This document shows, piece by piece, positions 24,001-39,000 of a stretch of DNA of 64,000 nt. The DNA is from Chaunax sp. Z400. Taxonomy: Eukaryota > Chordata > Actinopteri > Lophiiformes > Chaunacidae. Numbering within the stretch: position 1 is the first letter of the stretch; each line of letters begins with the position of its first letter. A program made the translations under genes and the position numbers. Location of the stretch: contig CM075187.1 in assembly GCA_037577475.1 (NCBI GenBank), positions 27,453,810-27,517,809 of the forward strand. Direction: 5' to 3'. The notes beneath the pieces are model-generated. The model saw nothing but the letters and a program-made list of their open reading frames with translations. It was not told where the DNA came from and did no database searches.

Positions 24001-27000
24001 TACAGTGATGTCCACTACAGAATCCTGTCTGTTTTTAATGTAGTGATGTCCACTACAGAGTCCTGTCTGTTTTTAATGTAGTGATGTCCACTACAGAATC
24101 CTGTCTGTTTTTAATGCAGTGATGTCCACTACAGAATCCTGTCTGTTTTTAATGCAGTGATGTCACTATAGAATCCTGTCTGTTTTTAATGCAGTGATGT
24201 CCACTACAGAATCCTGTCTGTTTTTAATGCAGTGATGTCCACTACAGAATCCTGTCTGTTTTTAATACAGTGATGTCCACTACAGACTCCTGTCTGTTTT
24301 TAATGTAGTGATGTCCACTACAGAATCCTGTCTGTTTTTAATACAGTGATGTCCACTACAGAATCCTGTCTGTTTTTAATACAGTGATGTCCACTACAGA
24401 ATCCTGTCTGTTTTTAATACAGTGATGTCCACTACAGAATCCTGTCTGTTTTTAATGTAGTGATGTCCACTACAGAATCCTGTCTGTTTTTAATACAGTG
24501 ATGTCCACTACAGAATCCTGTCTGTTTTTAATGTAGTGATGTCCACTACAGAATCCTGTCTGTTTTTAATACAGTGATGTCCACTACAGAATCCTGTCTG
24601 TTTTTAATACAGTGATGTCCACTACAGAATCCTGTCTGTTTTTAATGTAGTGATGTCCACTACAGAATCCTGTCTGTTTTTAATGCAGTGATGACCACTA
24701 TACAGAATCCTGTCTGTTTTTAATGCAGTGATGTCCACTATACAGAATCCTGTCTGTTTTTAATACAGTGATGTCCACTACAGAATCCTGTCTGTTTTTA
24801 ATGTAGTGATGTCCACTACAGAATCCTGTCTGTTTTTAATACAGTGATGTCCACTACAGAATCATGTCTGTTTTTAATGCAGTGATGTCACTATAGAATC
24901 CTGTCTGTTTTTAATGCAGTGATGTCCACTACAGAATCCTGTCTGTTTTTAATACAGTGATGTCCACTACAGAATCCTGTCTGTTTTTAATGTAGTGATG
25001 TCCACTACAGAATCCTGTCTGTTTTTAATGCAGTGATGTCCACTACAGAATCCTGTCTGTTTTTAATACAGTGATCTCACTACAGAATCCTGTCTGTTTT
25101 TAATACAGTGATGTCCACTACAGAATCCTGTCTGTTTTTAATGCAGTGATGTCCACTACAGAATCCTGTCTGTTTTTAATACAGTGATCTCACTACAGAA
25201 TCCTGTCTGTTTTTAATACAGTGATGTCCACTACAGAATCCTGTCTGTTTTTAATACAGTGATCTCACTACAGAATCCTGTCTGTTTTTAATACAGTGAT
25301 GTCCACTACAGAATCCTGTCTGTTTTTAATACAGTGATGTCCACTACAGAATCCTGTCTGTTTTTAATGCAGTGATGTCCACTACAGAATCATGTCTGTT
25401 TTTAATGCAGTGATGTCCACTACAGAATCCTGTCTGTTTTTAATACAGTGATGTCCACTAAAGAATCATGTCTGTTTTTAATGCAGTGATGTCCACTACA
25501 GAATCCTGTCTGTTTTTAATGCAGTGATGTCCACTACAGAATCCTGTCTGTTTTTAATACAGTGATGTCCACTACAGAATCATGTCTGTTTTTAATACAG
25601 TGATGTCCACTACAGAATCCTGTCTGTTTTTAATGCAGTGATGTCCACTACAGAATCCTGTCTGTTTTTAATGTAGTGATGTCCACTACAGAATCCTGTC
25701 TGTTTTTAATACAGTGATGTCCACTACAGAATCCTGTCTGTTTTTAATACAGTGATGTCCCTTGTCTTCAGATTCTCTGAATCTTTTAATGATATTGTTA
25801 CTGTAGACGATGACATTCCCAAATTCTTATTCTTTATTTTACTTTTAAATTGTTGCACTATTTTCCAGTGCAGTCTTTTACAGAGTGGTGAACACCTGCT
25901 CCCCCCCGCTTTGACATATCTGAAATAGTCGTCACAAATCCTCACACTGTTATGAGTTGACACTTAATTTGAGCTTTTCTGTTTGGCCGTGAAATCTGCC
26001 TGATAAGGGATGTTCTCAGTCAGGAAGTGGATGGTCAGTGGAAAGTTTGCTGACGTGTGCTAATCAACCAGGACAGTCAAATAAGTGCAGCATCATGTCT
26101 GAGTGTATCTCCAGCTGTTTGAGATGAATGAGGTCTTTGATTCCCCTCAGCTGTCTGATGTGGTCTGCTGGTCATGTGATTACGCTGAGTGGAATTTCCA
26201 AAAGAATCATGTCAACCATGATATTCCAAGGCAATCACTTAGAAGCAGCTGCTGTCAGTCCTGCCAGGTGGTTGAGATGAAGATCAGGTAATTTGACTCA
26301 AGACCTGAGAAGATGAATTCTGATTTTCTTGAAATGGGTTTACCAAAGTCTAAGATTCCCAGAAGATGTCGAATGTTGGTGCAAAATCCTTTTCATGTAT
26401 GGTAACTGTCTAAAACTACATTTTGTTGTTTCATAGAAATGTTGTGTGTCTCTACTTTCGCCAAACGTTAGATAAATGGCACTGGATAATATGTGTATAT
26501 GTGTGCAAATGAAAAATTACCATCACAACAGTCTTTTTTAAATTGTTCAATCATTCAATATTTACCATATATAAAGATCAGGTCGCTGTGAGTCATGAAT
26601 GATCTTGTGAAAGTAATAAATCCAAATAGGAGAGTCTGCAGATTCCAACTGTATTCAAACATGTTTTATTACAAGGATATTAATAGAAACTTTACAATAA
26701 TGTGCCCAATCAGCTGTCGGTCTGGTCAACAACCGGCTGAAAGGTTTGCACAATGATAAAACTCCAAAGGTCTACACTTTCTATCATTCAGTAAAGTTAT
26801 CAGAGCGGTTCCTTAAATCAGGGTCAGCCTCATAATCTTACTGTGACTAAGTTGAGAGTCAAACATGCAAAGATGACTGTTTCTGTGTGCGGTGGGTGTT
26901 AAACCGTCAGGACTGACTCATTTTTCTGATGCTCCATCCTGCATTGCACTGGCCCCCTCCTACCCCGAAGGTGGAAGGGAATTGAGAGTCCACTAATATT

Positions 27001-30000
27001 TGGAATGTGGTGTGAGATGAGTCGGGAGTTACTGGAAGTCTGTCTCAGCAGTAGGGTCGGGCATCGTCTGGAATTTAATGGGTCTGATCCCGGTTCCGGT
27101 TCTAGACAGTTCTTGATTCCAGTTCTTTGGGGGAACCGGAATCAAGCCATTCTGTATAAAGAATGTATTATTTATTGTAAGTGCTTTTCTCTAAATATTC
27201 TACGTTTATAGAGATTAGAATTAGAAATTTGTCTGCGACAGTGAAATCTCTTGAAGTTGTTGGGTGTGAGGTCGGCATTACTTGACATCACAGGTCCTGT
27301 GATGTGACTATAGTACGCATGCGGACATTATGATGTCCATGCTGGAACTTGCCTTGCTATTTACAATACAGGGTAGGCTTATGGTATGTGCATGATATAA
27401 TTTAGCAGCTTATCGTCTTACCAGCTAAACTAGTCTTTTGGCTAAATTGTCATGTTTTGTACTCATTGAAAAGGTACTGGTGTTTGTCACTGAGGTGCTT
27501 GGCGAGAGTACAGGGGTTCCACATATGACACAGTTTCATTGTGCCTTTATGAACACAGGCTTCGTTATGTCAGTGGGTTCACCATCAGTGTCGGCTCTGA
27601 AGGCTGACACTAGACTCCAGTGGTCAGTTTTCTTACCAATACAGAGCTTGGAGGGATTATTTGTGAAGATTGCGCGCTGTTGTTGTGCCCAGTAGTAGAC
27701 ATGCTGAGGAGGCATTGCTTCTCTCTCTGAGTCAAAGCTGAGTCTCTTGTCAGCAGGGATGAATGCACAGCCACATGTTCCGCAGACATAGACAGTACAA
27801 GCACCTGAACTAGGTGCATGGCTAGTACTCATTCCAATATGTGGATACATTTAGACAAATTAACACTGGCTCTTTTCAAGAGTAACTTTACCTTTAGGGT
27901 TATCTGAAAGCTGAGAAATGTCTGTGGGAAAAATCCACTTCTCTACTTTAGGCTGCAGGTCAGTCTCGTGCCAGCAAAGAGTGTAGTAATTGAAAATGGC
28001 ACCAGACTTTCTGTTTGCATCTCCCCACCCCTCGCTCCAGCTTTCGTTTTTCTTTGCTAATGGTCACATTCCTCCTGAGACTTCCTGTCCAAAGGGCAAG
28101 TTACCCAGAAAACAATTCCCTTCTGCTTTTCCATGACCATCGGCTATAGTGCAGGAGCCAAGGTGCAATCAACTCTCTATCTGGCCTGAGAGCTAGATGC
28201 AGTGATTTGTACGAGAGTTTGAAAGCTAAGGTCTTCATTCTTGGAGGAATCGTGTCACTGTTGCTTTCTCTTTATTTGTCTCTGTGATGTCTGACACAGA
28301 AGCAGCTCAATGAAAGTCAAACTCCTCTGTTGGCATCTTGACTGATTCATGTCGACTGATACATTCTCTGTGGGAGAGAGCAGAGCATGAGGTGACTGAC
28401 TCATACTGAGGCAGAGAGGCCGTCACCAGGATGGAGGCTGCCAAACCATTGGCCACTGTACAGCCAATACTGCCAATACTGGTATATAAAGCAAAAAAGA
28501 CCTGTTTTTTACATTTAGATACTGATTGTATTTTACTCCTGGAAGACCACAAAAAGCCTTGTTAACTTTCACATGAACTTAAAGGCAGCGTACCCTTTTC
28601 TAATAAGGTACCATAAGCTTTTACTACATTACATTCTTGGCAGTATGACTGTTGCTCATGTAAATGGTCACGCTGAAAGTCATTGTTCAGTCCTTATCTG
28701 AGCTTTGGAAGAGAACTTGAACATCACAGTACATTTAACAGAATGTTGTTGAGAAGTGTTGTCAGACATGTGTGGTACAGAGCCTATCTAAGCACGGGGT
28801 CTCCTCCCAACCTACAAAGGGAGGACGCCAGGAGGTTCTACTCTGAGCCCCCCCCCCCGATGTCCTCACTCTACCTCTTGTCCCGGTTGACTCATATCTG
28901 GATCAGTAGCCATAACGTGCATCTACCATTACTAACCTTATTTGGAAAAAGGTTCAGTCGTGTGAATCTTTCTTTTACAGGTTTACAGTGTAGAGGTTCG
29001 ACATGTAAAGGCCAACCACACCTCTAACAAACAGCAATGCTGTGGGCTCCCTGATGAAGCAGAAAAAAGAGCAGTGTTAAATGTCGTACTTAACACTGTG
29101 TCAAGTCTGTGTTTGACTTTGACCTCAACATTTTTCCCACATGAGTAACTCTTGGTTCTAAGGCCAGAGGAGTTGGACGGTCGCAGAAAGTAAATAGACA
29201 CCAGTGATGACTGTATTCACAAACATTGTGAGAAAACTAACTTCATCTTAGAACGTCTGAAATAGCTTTCTATTTCTAGCTTACTTCTCAGAGCATCTAT
29301 GAACTTTATTTACCACACTGGTAATTTTAGCACTTAATCTATTTTTTATTTAATGAGCCTATTAAACTTTTACAGCATGAGCCAAGATGCAGGCGTGGCA
29401 GCCTCCCACATGTCCGCCTCCCTACTCCTAAAAGTCTTTCACCTGAGGAGCAAAGTCAAGGTCTAAGATGCTTTGTGAATAACTTCGCCTAAACTTTGAG
29501 GAGGGGACATTTATAGAAATCATCAGAATGTTATTAGAATGACATCACTAGGGGTGACTCTGTGTGTACCAGGAAGCTTTGTGAATACGGCCCTGAGGTG
29601 ACCTGCCTCTCACATCTAAAAGGTGTACAGTTTTGACTTACACTGCTAGTTTGATTGTATTCTACGTGTGTCTGCGTGTTAAGGTTGTCTATCAAAGTAT
29701 CAGTACTTTTCAAATACCACATTTAACACAATGTGTGTTTAAAACCCGAGGCTGCACAGTTATGAACATTATTACCAAATGCAGATGGGAAAAATTAAGA
29801 CCAAAAAAGGCATTAAAAAAAATCCAGATTCAAGCTTTCAAGGTAAAGAAAAGTACCCGATACCAGGGCGAGCTGAGTCGAGTAGAGCTGGTACCACCCA
29901 GTGGAAAGGCGGCTATGGTTGGCATCATCTCAGGTGTGACACTGAGTGCATGCATCACTTTCAGCCTCTAGGGGCATCACATAGGATGCAGATCAGATAA

Positions 30001-33000
30001 TCACAAAGGCTGTCTACATACACATGCCTTTCTCGATCTGTCTAAGAAGGATAAACATACAGGAAAGATGAGAGATCAGATTTTGGGTGGCACAGTGGGT
30101 AGCTCTGTCTTCTTACCTCACAGCAAGAAGGTCCTCGGTTCAAATCCACCTTGGGACCTGGGACTTTTCTGTGTGGAATTTGCATGTTCTCCCTGTGTCT
30201 GTGTGGGTTCCCTCCAGGTTCTCAGGCTTCCTCCCACCACCAAAAATGTGCAGGATAGTTGAATTGGTGACTCTAAATTGACCGTAGGTGTGAATGTGAG
30301 TGTGAGTGTGAATGGTTGTTTGTCTTTCTATGTGTGGTCCTGTGATGAACTGGTAACTTGTCCAGGGTGAACCCCGCCTCTCACCCAATGTCAGCTGGGA
30401 TAGGCTCCAGCCCTCCCGCAACCCAACACAGGATAAGCTGTTACAGAAAATGAATGAATGACTGAGAGATCAAAATCTTCATTAACTGGTAACTGATTGC
30501 CTTCAGTGCATGGATCCAATATGCCTCTGTTTGTTTGAGGCATGCCACACCTGAGATGATTGCGACTATTATTACTTTTATGTCCTTGTGTGTCTGTACC
30601 CTGAAGAAGGCGTAAGCCGACACTCAGTGTTTTTAATGACTCGTGCCCATTGAAATAAAGGCCTTTTAACTTTTCAAACTACCTTGAGTGCCTGGACCTG
30701 GATTTTTTTTATGCCATTTTTCATCATAATTCCTCCACTCTTCTTTAAGTTCCCCTCCATGAGCACCGGTGGTTTGAGGGACACCAGTAGCGCTTCAGTT
30801 TTCTCATTATTACCATGTGTTGCCATGTGCTCAGGGACTTTCTCTGAATCCTGTGCAGGTTGTTAATAAACACATTTTGTTTGTCTAGGACTTCTTTGCA
30901 GGAGGAATTGATTATCATTTTTATACTAGTCTTATTTCGAAGTTTAAAAAATGGTATCATTGTCTCTTGTCTTAAACTTTTTCGTAGATTTTTTCTGAGC
31001 CGATTGATAGGACTATGATAAAAGCTGAAATGCTCCTTGTGCTCATTGTTTCAAACATTGAAATGTTACACATTCATTGTCTAAATATGAAAAATGCCAA
31101 AAAACCACAACATGTAGGACATTTCTTGAACTGTGTGTGTGTTTGTGTGTGTTTCAGCTCAGACCGGGGAGGTGATGACGGACTTCGGCCGTCTGTATGA
31201 GCAGCAGTATGCAGTGGCTCTCTTTAACAACGTTCGCTTTGACATAGAAGGAGGAGGTGGTCCTCAGCCCCAGCTGCTGCACCGCAAGGTAAAGTATCCT
31301 CCTGTCTGACAGACACAGACCACAGATCACAGATCCTTTACTCTGCATTAACTCTGAACCTCCATCAACTGTCTCAATATACACAACAGAACAAAACTGT
31401 ACATAAGGCCCGTTTTGCCAGGAAAAGAAAAGTGGACAAAGTCAAAATTACACCACAATACAGGGTGTTATTTTAGATTTACATTTGTACATTTGTATTA
31501 TACAAACATTACATTATTATCTCTGCCAGTGAGGTCATGGTTTTACCTGTGTTGTTTTGTTTATCTGTCAGCAGATAGATTCAAAAAGTCAGGGGGCGTA
31601 CTTTTTTTCTGAGAGCAGGGTGTGGTCCACGGAACAATCCTTTAGATTTTGGTAGTGAAATATTGTTTTTCTTGTATAATTTTCAAATTAATAATGATAC
31701 CAATTTGATTCCAGATTCTAGTGCCTTGAGGTGCAGTGACATAATGGAACCCCTTCTCCAGCTTCACAAAAGAGACTTTTCTTAGAATTAAGAAGCCACA
31801 GTATTTATGACTGTAACACTGCCTGTAGTCTACTTCAGGCTGCAGAACTACCACATGGACAACTTAACCCGACAATAGTTTCCTCTGCTCTGTTCATATT
31901 CACTGTCACTTTTCTATCCTTTGCACTTGATCAGTCGCCGTCTTATTACACACACATGTTGTGACTTGTGGCTGAGAACTGTGTGTGAGAAAAGGCTGCA
32001 GGCAGCAACACTGAAAACTGAAAAAACAAACGGTAAACAGTGCTTATGAGTCACAGGTTGTTCTTTAAAGAATATGACATTAGCATCTTTTTCCTGATGA
32101 TGGCAGTAAATGGTTCAGGCATCTGCTGCTATGGGGGTGGTAGAGAACCTCGTGAGTTAAAATCAGCTTTTTTCATTTCCTGTTTTAATTTGTTTTTTTT
32201 GTCAAAGGTCAAACACATTACAGTTTGTCATGCTTGTAAATTGCTTTGTCTGCTTTTTACAGTCTATTGACACACAGCTAGCACACAGACAGTCACAGAG
32301 AAGTTGAGTTTGGAGTCTGTAAGTAAGGAATAGTAATAAGGAATGCAGTTGGCTCTCTCATGGAAAACCGTTCCAACTGGCTGTGTGGAGGATAAGATGC
32401 TGATAGATACATTAGAGATGTGTATTTTTATAAAAAAAGAAAAAGAGATGCAGACCAGCTGTTACTCTGATTCTCTAATGATAAAAAAGCTCTTCAATCT
32501 TTTCACATACAGATTCCTCTGGAGAACAAGTCTATCTTCTCCGGCTCACTCTTTCAGTACCTGGAGGAGAACAAGAAATGGAGGAACCGCTTCCTGTTCA
32601 TCCCAGACACGTACAACATCAACTACTACGACAACAAATCGGTGAGGGGGGGCATAAAACCGTCTGTCCGGTCTGTTTTAGATAACGCTGCTTTGATTTA
32701 ACATTTTGCCTGTACTCCCTGTCTTCACTACCAGTCCCATGACAAACACCTCCATCCCAAAGGAACCATCAACTGTGCTGGCTACAAAGTGCTGACATCG
32801 ATGGAGCAATACATGGATCTGATCAGCAACAGCCTGCCTGGTGAGGAGGGGAATGTGAGGGGAGTTTTTTACACAGGCTTCTTTTCTTGACACCATGAAA
32901 CGTCCCAAACGCACCAAGAATAACTAGAATGGCTCTGAGTGGAGAGCATACTTCCACCAAGGTCCAACAATCGTACAGGTCTGTTAAACTTCCCTGGAAA

Positions 33001-36000
33001 AACTACTGAAAGTATAATAAAAACCAATCGTAATAAGAGGACAGATATCACAAAGTTTAATTTCTTAGATATTTATACGTATGCAGCAACTCAAACATCA
33101 AATATGAAGACAGGATGAGACATGATGGAGGAATGAAGACGATCTAAACCAAGCAGACATATGTAGGGTTGTTCCACTAGAGGTGTGGACTCTACTGAGT
33201 GGTATTCTACTTCACTGTTTTCATTATAATTGTCACATCATAAAACTTTCTACATTTGAAATTGTGCACCATTTTTTCATCCATAAATAGAATTTGGCAT
33301 GTCCTATTCATGCGTACGATTGGATCTGCTATTTAAAATGTTCTATGAGTCCCCCCTCCAATGTACAGTATATAAGGACATTCTGTATTCATTGTAGGAA
33401 TTTAATGAGCGGTCAAACCTTTTGCTCAGAGTTCATGTCATTTTTTTCCAGGTGTGAAAGCAAAGCTGGGAAGTTCACCGTTTTTGAAGTGTGCCACCCA
33501 GTTCCCTCTGATCCTGTGGCACCCTTACGCTCGTCACCACTGCTTCTGTGTGACGACGGAGAAGGAGCAGCAGAAGTGGCACGCTGTCCTCCAGGACTGT
33601 GTCCGACACACCAATGATGGTGAGTCCTGTTAACTAATCGTCAACACAAATATCTGCACAATCAGGCTTATAGATGCACTAAAGGAAAACAAAAATGACC
33701 AACAGTTTATGTAACTATTCGCAGTAAAGGCCCATTTATGCTCCATGTTAAAGATGGATACGGAGATGGGGGGAGCCTTCTGTACGTCATCTGCTGTCAT
33801 TCCGTACATAATCTGACCCGTTTTCAGAGAGCTTACGGATATAGAGTTTATAAAATTAATGCTAACAGTAGCTCACAAAACTGAGTGATTATTAATGATT
33901 TGGAGATTTGGAGATTTTCTTCAGGGGCCACAAAGTTGTAGCCTATACTGGTTACTGTAGTTGTGAAATATGACATGTTTACTGTCTATTAAATGTTGTC
34001 TTCTTTGATAAACGTGAAGTAATCGGTCCAGTCAGTTGAAACAGGACTCAAACAGCTGCTAAATGTTGGCTGATAAGATGCAAGTCAGCCCCATATCCAC
34101 TGTGTAGTACTGACTCAACTCTACTCACCTTTTTAGTGTTTCCACTAGGTAAAAAGTACCTGGTACTACTTTTTTGGAACCTCCTCCATTGTGGTTCCAA
34201 GCGAGCTGAGCAGGTACTAAAAGGTCACGTGAAATGTTACAGACCACTGATTGGTCGATGCCCAGCACACACAGAGTATCCTGCACAGCACAAATCAATG
34301 GCCGCCACACTCAAACAGCAAAGCTACTTTAGCGACCGCAGCTTTTTTATATTGCAGCCGCTCTATTGAGGAGGTGCAGACGTTCCTGTCTTAAACAGCT
34401 GATGAGAGGATCACCAGAGGTGGATGAGAGGTGTGTTTCGCCTTGAAAACACCACAGCTGTGTCACGCGGGGACCGTCTTTACTATCCACTAGTGGAAAA
34501 CGACCACTAGAAAAGTACCTGATACCAAGGCGAGTAGAGTACAGCCGGTACTACACAGTGGAAATGAGGCTAAAGTAGTAGTAGTGGTAGTTTCCCCTGT
34601 GGGGATTAATAAAGTCGATCGGCTGGTACAATGATGCTGCAACAGACTGACACTTTATACAAAGAAAGAAAAAACTTCATATATTTAAATACTGAATTTA
34701 CTAGAAGGTCCAAATGATTTAGAATGATAAAGATCCCAGTGTCTCATCCAGCCCATCTCCAACATGAGGCCATGGATTTTGGGAAACATTCTGCAAAGTA
34801 ATACGTCGGATGCACTTTTCTTTGCACTCAGTATCTTAAATCAGAACTGATGAGCTGAGAGTTTTGACCAAACATGGTTAGAAAGTGAAGAACACCGTCT
34901 GCAGTAGTCCTCCTATAGATTGGGAGCCTATTGTACTCTGGCGTTCTTCCTTATTTAATTTAAACTATGCACTCACATATGCTTGTTGGCTACTCCACAC
35001 ATCCTGCATTCCTTTGGAGCATTGGATGAAATAAATCACATAAGCAGTGGTGGTAGTAAATCAGGTTGTGATCTGAGAGTCCAAAAAATACACAAGGGTG
35101 TTTCAAAACTTTTAAATTGAAGCTCATAGAGTTTGTCAGTGATGTTTGTTGTGGAAAATCTGACGTTCTCAGGGAAGATACTAGAGTTGAGTCTTTACCT
35201 GCCACCTACTTAATATACTACACATTTTAATACTACAGGTGAACACATAGTAAAACTATGTGAACAAACATTGTGTCTTCTGGACCACATGTTGGTTAAG
35301 ATCAAGCACATCATTCGCTTAGACATCTTGACAGTTGTTGGAGTGGACAGCAGTACTAAGGTAGCCAGTTGGCTATATGGACTCAGCTAAATGCATCCAG
35401 ATTCAGATGTATTTAAGAGTAAGTTTCTTTGTTTATCAGTAGGATTGTGCGAAAACTGCTTGACAAATTTCCACAAAACGTTTTAGAAGGATGAGGCATG
35501 GGCCAGAAAAAAAACATTAAATCATGTTGTGGATCCTGAAAGACAGATTAAGGAATTTTTTCCCCTTTTTTTTTTAAATATAGTGAGATGTTGCATCTTT
35601 TTGATGTTTTCCATAATGCTGCGAAAACAACTGAACCGATGTCCTCAAACTGTGTGGAGGGGTGAGGCATATGTCAGCCAAGCTAAACAAACATACGAGA
35701 CTGTTGGGCCTTGGCAGAGGTTCTACTGATTGATGCTATAGTTTTACATCTTGTTCTGATTTCTGTAAGAAATGGAAGGAAAAGTAGAAGATCACTCAGG
35801 AGAGAACGTATCTCCACCAAGGCCCAACAGCCTCATCCAAAATCAAACTTAGACCTTACTGTTGCAGAGTGAAGGTTGTCCAGACTTGCTTCAGACGGGC
35901 TTCACCTAGCCTCTGAGTTTTTCCTCTGTGTGCAGCTCTCACAATTAAAGGTGAAGCTGGCACAGGACTCAAAGTAGAAATGAGAGTAAACACATCGTGG

Positions 36001-39000
36001 CCTCATGCCATGACATATTCCCCTGGTTGCCATGGTGCTCGGCTCAGATTAACCCAGTGCACGAAGTTGGAGCCAGGAGGAACCTGTCATGTATAACAGG
36101 AGCTTTGTTCTGACTTGACCGCTGCTGTTTACTGTAGCAGACGCTTCATTTACTGACAGGTGCTACAGTTTATGCACCAGACCTGCTCTTACATTCTCAG
36201 GCACACACTTTGTAGTACTGTAAGGTGTTTGGGCCTGAGTGTGTTGATATACTGGTGTAGAGTGCAGATTACCAGGTACAACTTTACACCAATGTAAACA
36301 CACAGCCAGTGGAACTCTGCTGTTTCTGTTTTGATTCAGGAAGTTTGCTCGTCCAACATCCAAGGTACTTGTATACATAATATAAGCCTCCATGTAGGAC
36401 CGTCCTGCTATATCACAGTACTGAAATACCATCTCAGAGAAGCTGGGCATTAAAGGATCAGTTCACCCTAAAACAGTTCTACTACAGTCAATATGTACTT
36501 GACACTAAACCAGAACAAAGTCAGGTTAACTTTTAGTCAATGCAAACTTTCTAAATCGTGTTGCAGCGTTCTCCTAAACAACTGAAGAAGACGGGGACTT
36601 GTTGTAAAATGTAAAAAAACAGCCAAAACAAATAGAATGGCTCCATACAATGTGTACAGCAGAGTCTGTGTCACCAGAAGCCCTCAGATGAAGGGATGAA
36701 AAGATGTTATTTATTCCCTTTAAGCCAAAATCATCCAGTAGCCACTAAGCTAAAAGCCTAAGTGAGAACCCCGTCTGAAGTGAGTCATTTATCTTGAAAG
36801 CAAATCCATAAAAATCCACCAGATTAACTCTTAACTAACTCTTTGTTCTTTGGTAATTAGCATAAACAGAAAAATAGGAAAGTGACATCATCTTTTTAGA
36901 TGTTTAGTATGTCAATGTCAGATTACTGCTTTGTGGGACTGACATACGTATTTCTATGATACTGATGAAAAAATATGGCCGCCATTAACCAGAAAACTTT
37001 AAGAGCTGAGCTTAGGAAGAACGAGACCATAACTCATTCTCAGTTTGTCCTATTATTGGAAAACTGAGTAGAAATCTTTGTTTGGGAAGAGGCCTGTATG
37101 GTTAACTTGTTAATGATGTCAGTGCCAGAGGCAGCGAGTATGGCCTAACAACAGCACAGTGTTTAGACTGTTCCTCTCTCAATATTTAATCATTTTATCT
37201 TAGTTTTTCTAGATCTTTCTTTACATCCATTTCAGTGTGTTTCTCCTCGTGTCTCTTAAAAATGATCACTCTGTGACCTTTGAATTATTCTAGGGACCGA
37301 AAACCTTGAACTTCTTCAGTTTTGTCAACGTTTCAGTCCTAAAACCAACAATACGCACACATTTGTGCAGCATAGTAAAGCCAAATAAAAGTGCATTGAG
37401 TGAGGTATTCATATCGCAGCAGTGCAGAGATTGATTACAGACCTGTGTGAGCTGTGAGGAACCTGACGGAGGAAACGGCACCAACAGTTAACATGCCTAA
37501 GCTTTGACAGGCCAGCTGCATAACGTATGATCGCTGAATGACTCCATATGTTCTTCATGTGCCGCACAGCAACACTCCAGGCACGCACTTTTTAACAGCT
37601 CTGTTTAAAAGTCAAGGTGTGGGAGCAGCAGTCTCACCCCAGGTCAACTAGTCATTCTTCTTCACACAGAGGCTTCTGTCAGTGTATACTGGTGCATATA
37701 CTGGTGCATATACTGGTGCATATAATGGTGCATACAATGGTGCATACAATGGTGCATACAATGGTGCATACAATGGTGCATACAATGGTGCATACAATGG
37801 TGTAATACTGGTTAACTGTGGTAAAAACAAGCTGCTGACACTTAATGAGTCCCCCATCCTCTCTCACATAGTATTAAACAAACTAAACACAAATTCTTTT
37901 TGTAACATATAGTCTTGAATCAATAAGGAGAATTTTATTAACAACATATATAGCATTTAAATATATTTATATTAGAACTGCACTATACAGGGGCGGAAAA
38001 CAATGCAATATTTTTATTTTCTGTGATGTGTATTAAAATATGAAAAAATACAAGAAGTTTCATCAGGTTACCTGAAATGCTCTATTTTTAAACAATGAAT
38101 CATTCTAGGTTGTTTTGTTTTTTTGCAGGTTTGACTCTAATGAAAACGGCTGCCACTCAGTCTGAGAAATAATAACTATAAAAAAGGAAGAAAAATAGTT
38201 CCCTGAAACCAAACAAAACCATAAAACCAAGAGCAAATGCAATGACATACTAAATACCAGCCCTGCAAAAGCAAATAGACAACTTCATTAATTTTTTCAA
38301 CAAACAAGCAATTATTCTCAGGCTTCCGCTCATCAAATATTTGCTGCGTCTTTTATGTGTATTGAATATCTTTGGCTTACAAAAACTTCACTCTGGGCTC
38401 TAAACGTCAGGATTTTCCTTCTGTTAATTTGTATGTTGGTTGGTTTGTCAGCAGGATTGCACAAAACTACAGGACCGATTTCCAACAAACTTTGTGGAAG
38501 GTTGGGGGACGGACCAGGAAAGGACAAAGGGGTGGATCCTGTTTTGTTTTTGTTTTTTGTTTTTTGTTTTGTTTTTGTTTTTTAACATATAAGATGAGGA
38601 ATTTTCAGTTTTCCCTAATCATGCAAAAACTACACTGATTTCCACTAAATTTAATGTACTGTAGGTCAAGAACCCATTAAATTCTGGCTCAGGTTTGGAT
38701 AGAGGGGCAGATTCAGGATTATATTTTTCTAACTTTCCTCCAACATTGCTGAGACATTTTCCCAAATTTCTCAGGAAAAAACAAAGTGTGATGTAAAAAG
38801 TCACATGGTGATTTATAATGTTTACTACCCACATACATAAATTCATGTAAATAAACATGTATATGTTCTAGCTAGTTCTAATTTGGATGTAATGTCCATT
38901 CAGATCAGTGCAGTCAGTCATTTTTTCCATGACTAGCATCATTAAACACTGACTAAATCAACATGCAATATCATTGATGAAAAAGGACGAGACTAAAATG

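Larger units (their letters stand above)
14085..31157 (+). other. niban2 intron 1 (17.1 kb)
   Basis: No coding exon is recognised inside. It holds paired MITEs, a hAT relic, two Tc1-like relics, the 38-bp array, a SINE and AT-rich unique sequence, listed separately. ORFs such as 27536-27850 and 28683-29027 match nothing I know. Confidence 0.85.

Noticed and set aside
23631..25760. CRISPR-like direct repeat array
   Set aside because: Units are contiguous with no unique spacers, and the context is a vertebrate intron.
27536..27850. 104-codon minus-strand ORF in niban2 intron 1
   Set aside because: It has some composition of a real protein but I recognise no family and see no splice context; it may be a transposon remnant. 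Not supported enough to call.
28683..29027. 114-codon plus-strand ORF in niban2 intron 1
   Set aside because: No recognisable domain, contains a C-run, and no splice junctions link it to niban2.
30068..30421. 64-93-codon ORFs
   Set aside because: They lie inside the second SINE family copy.
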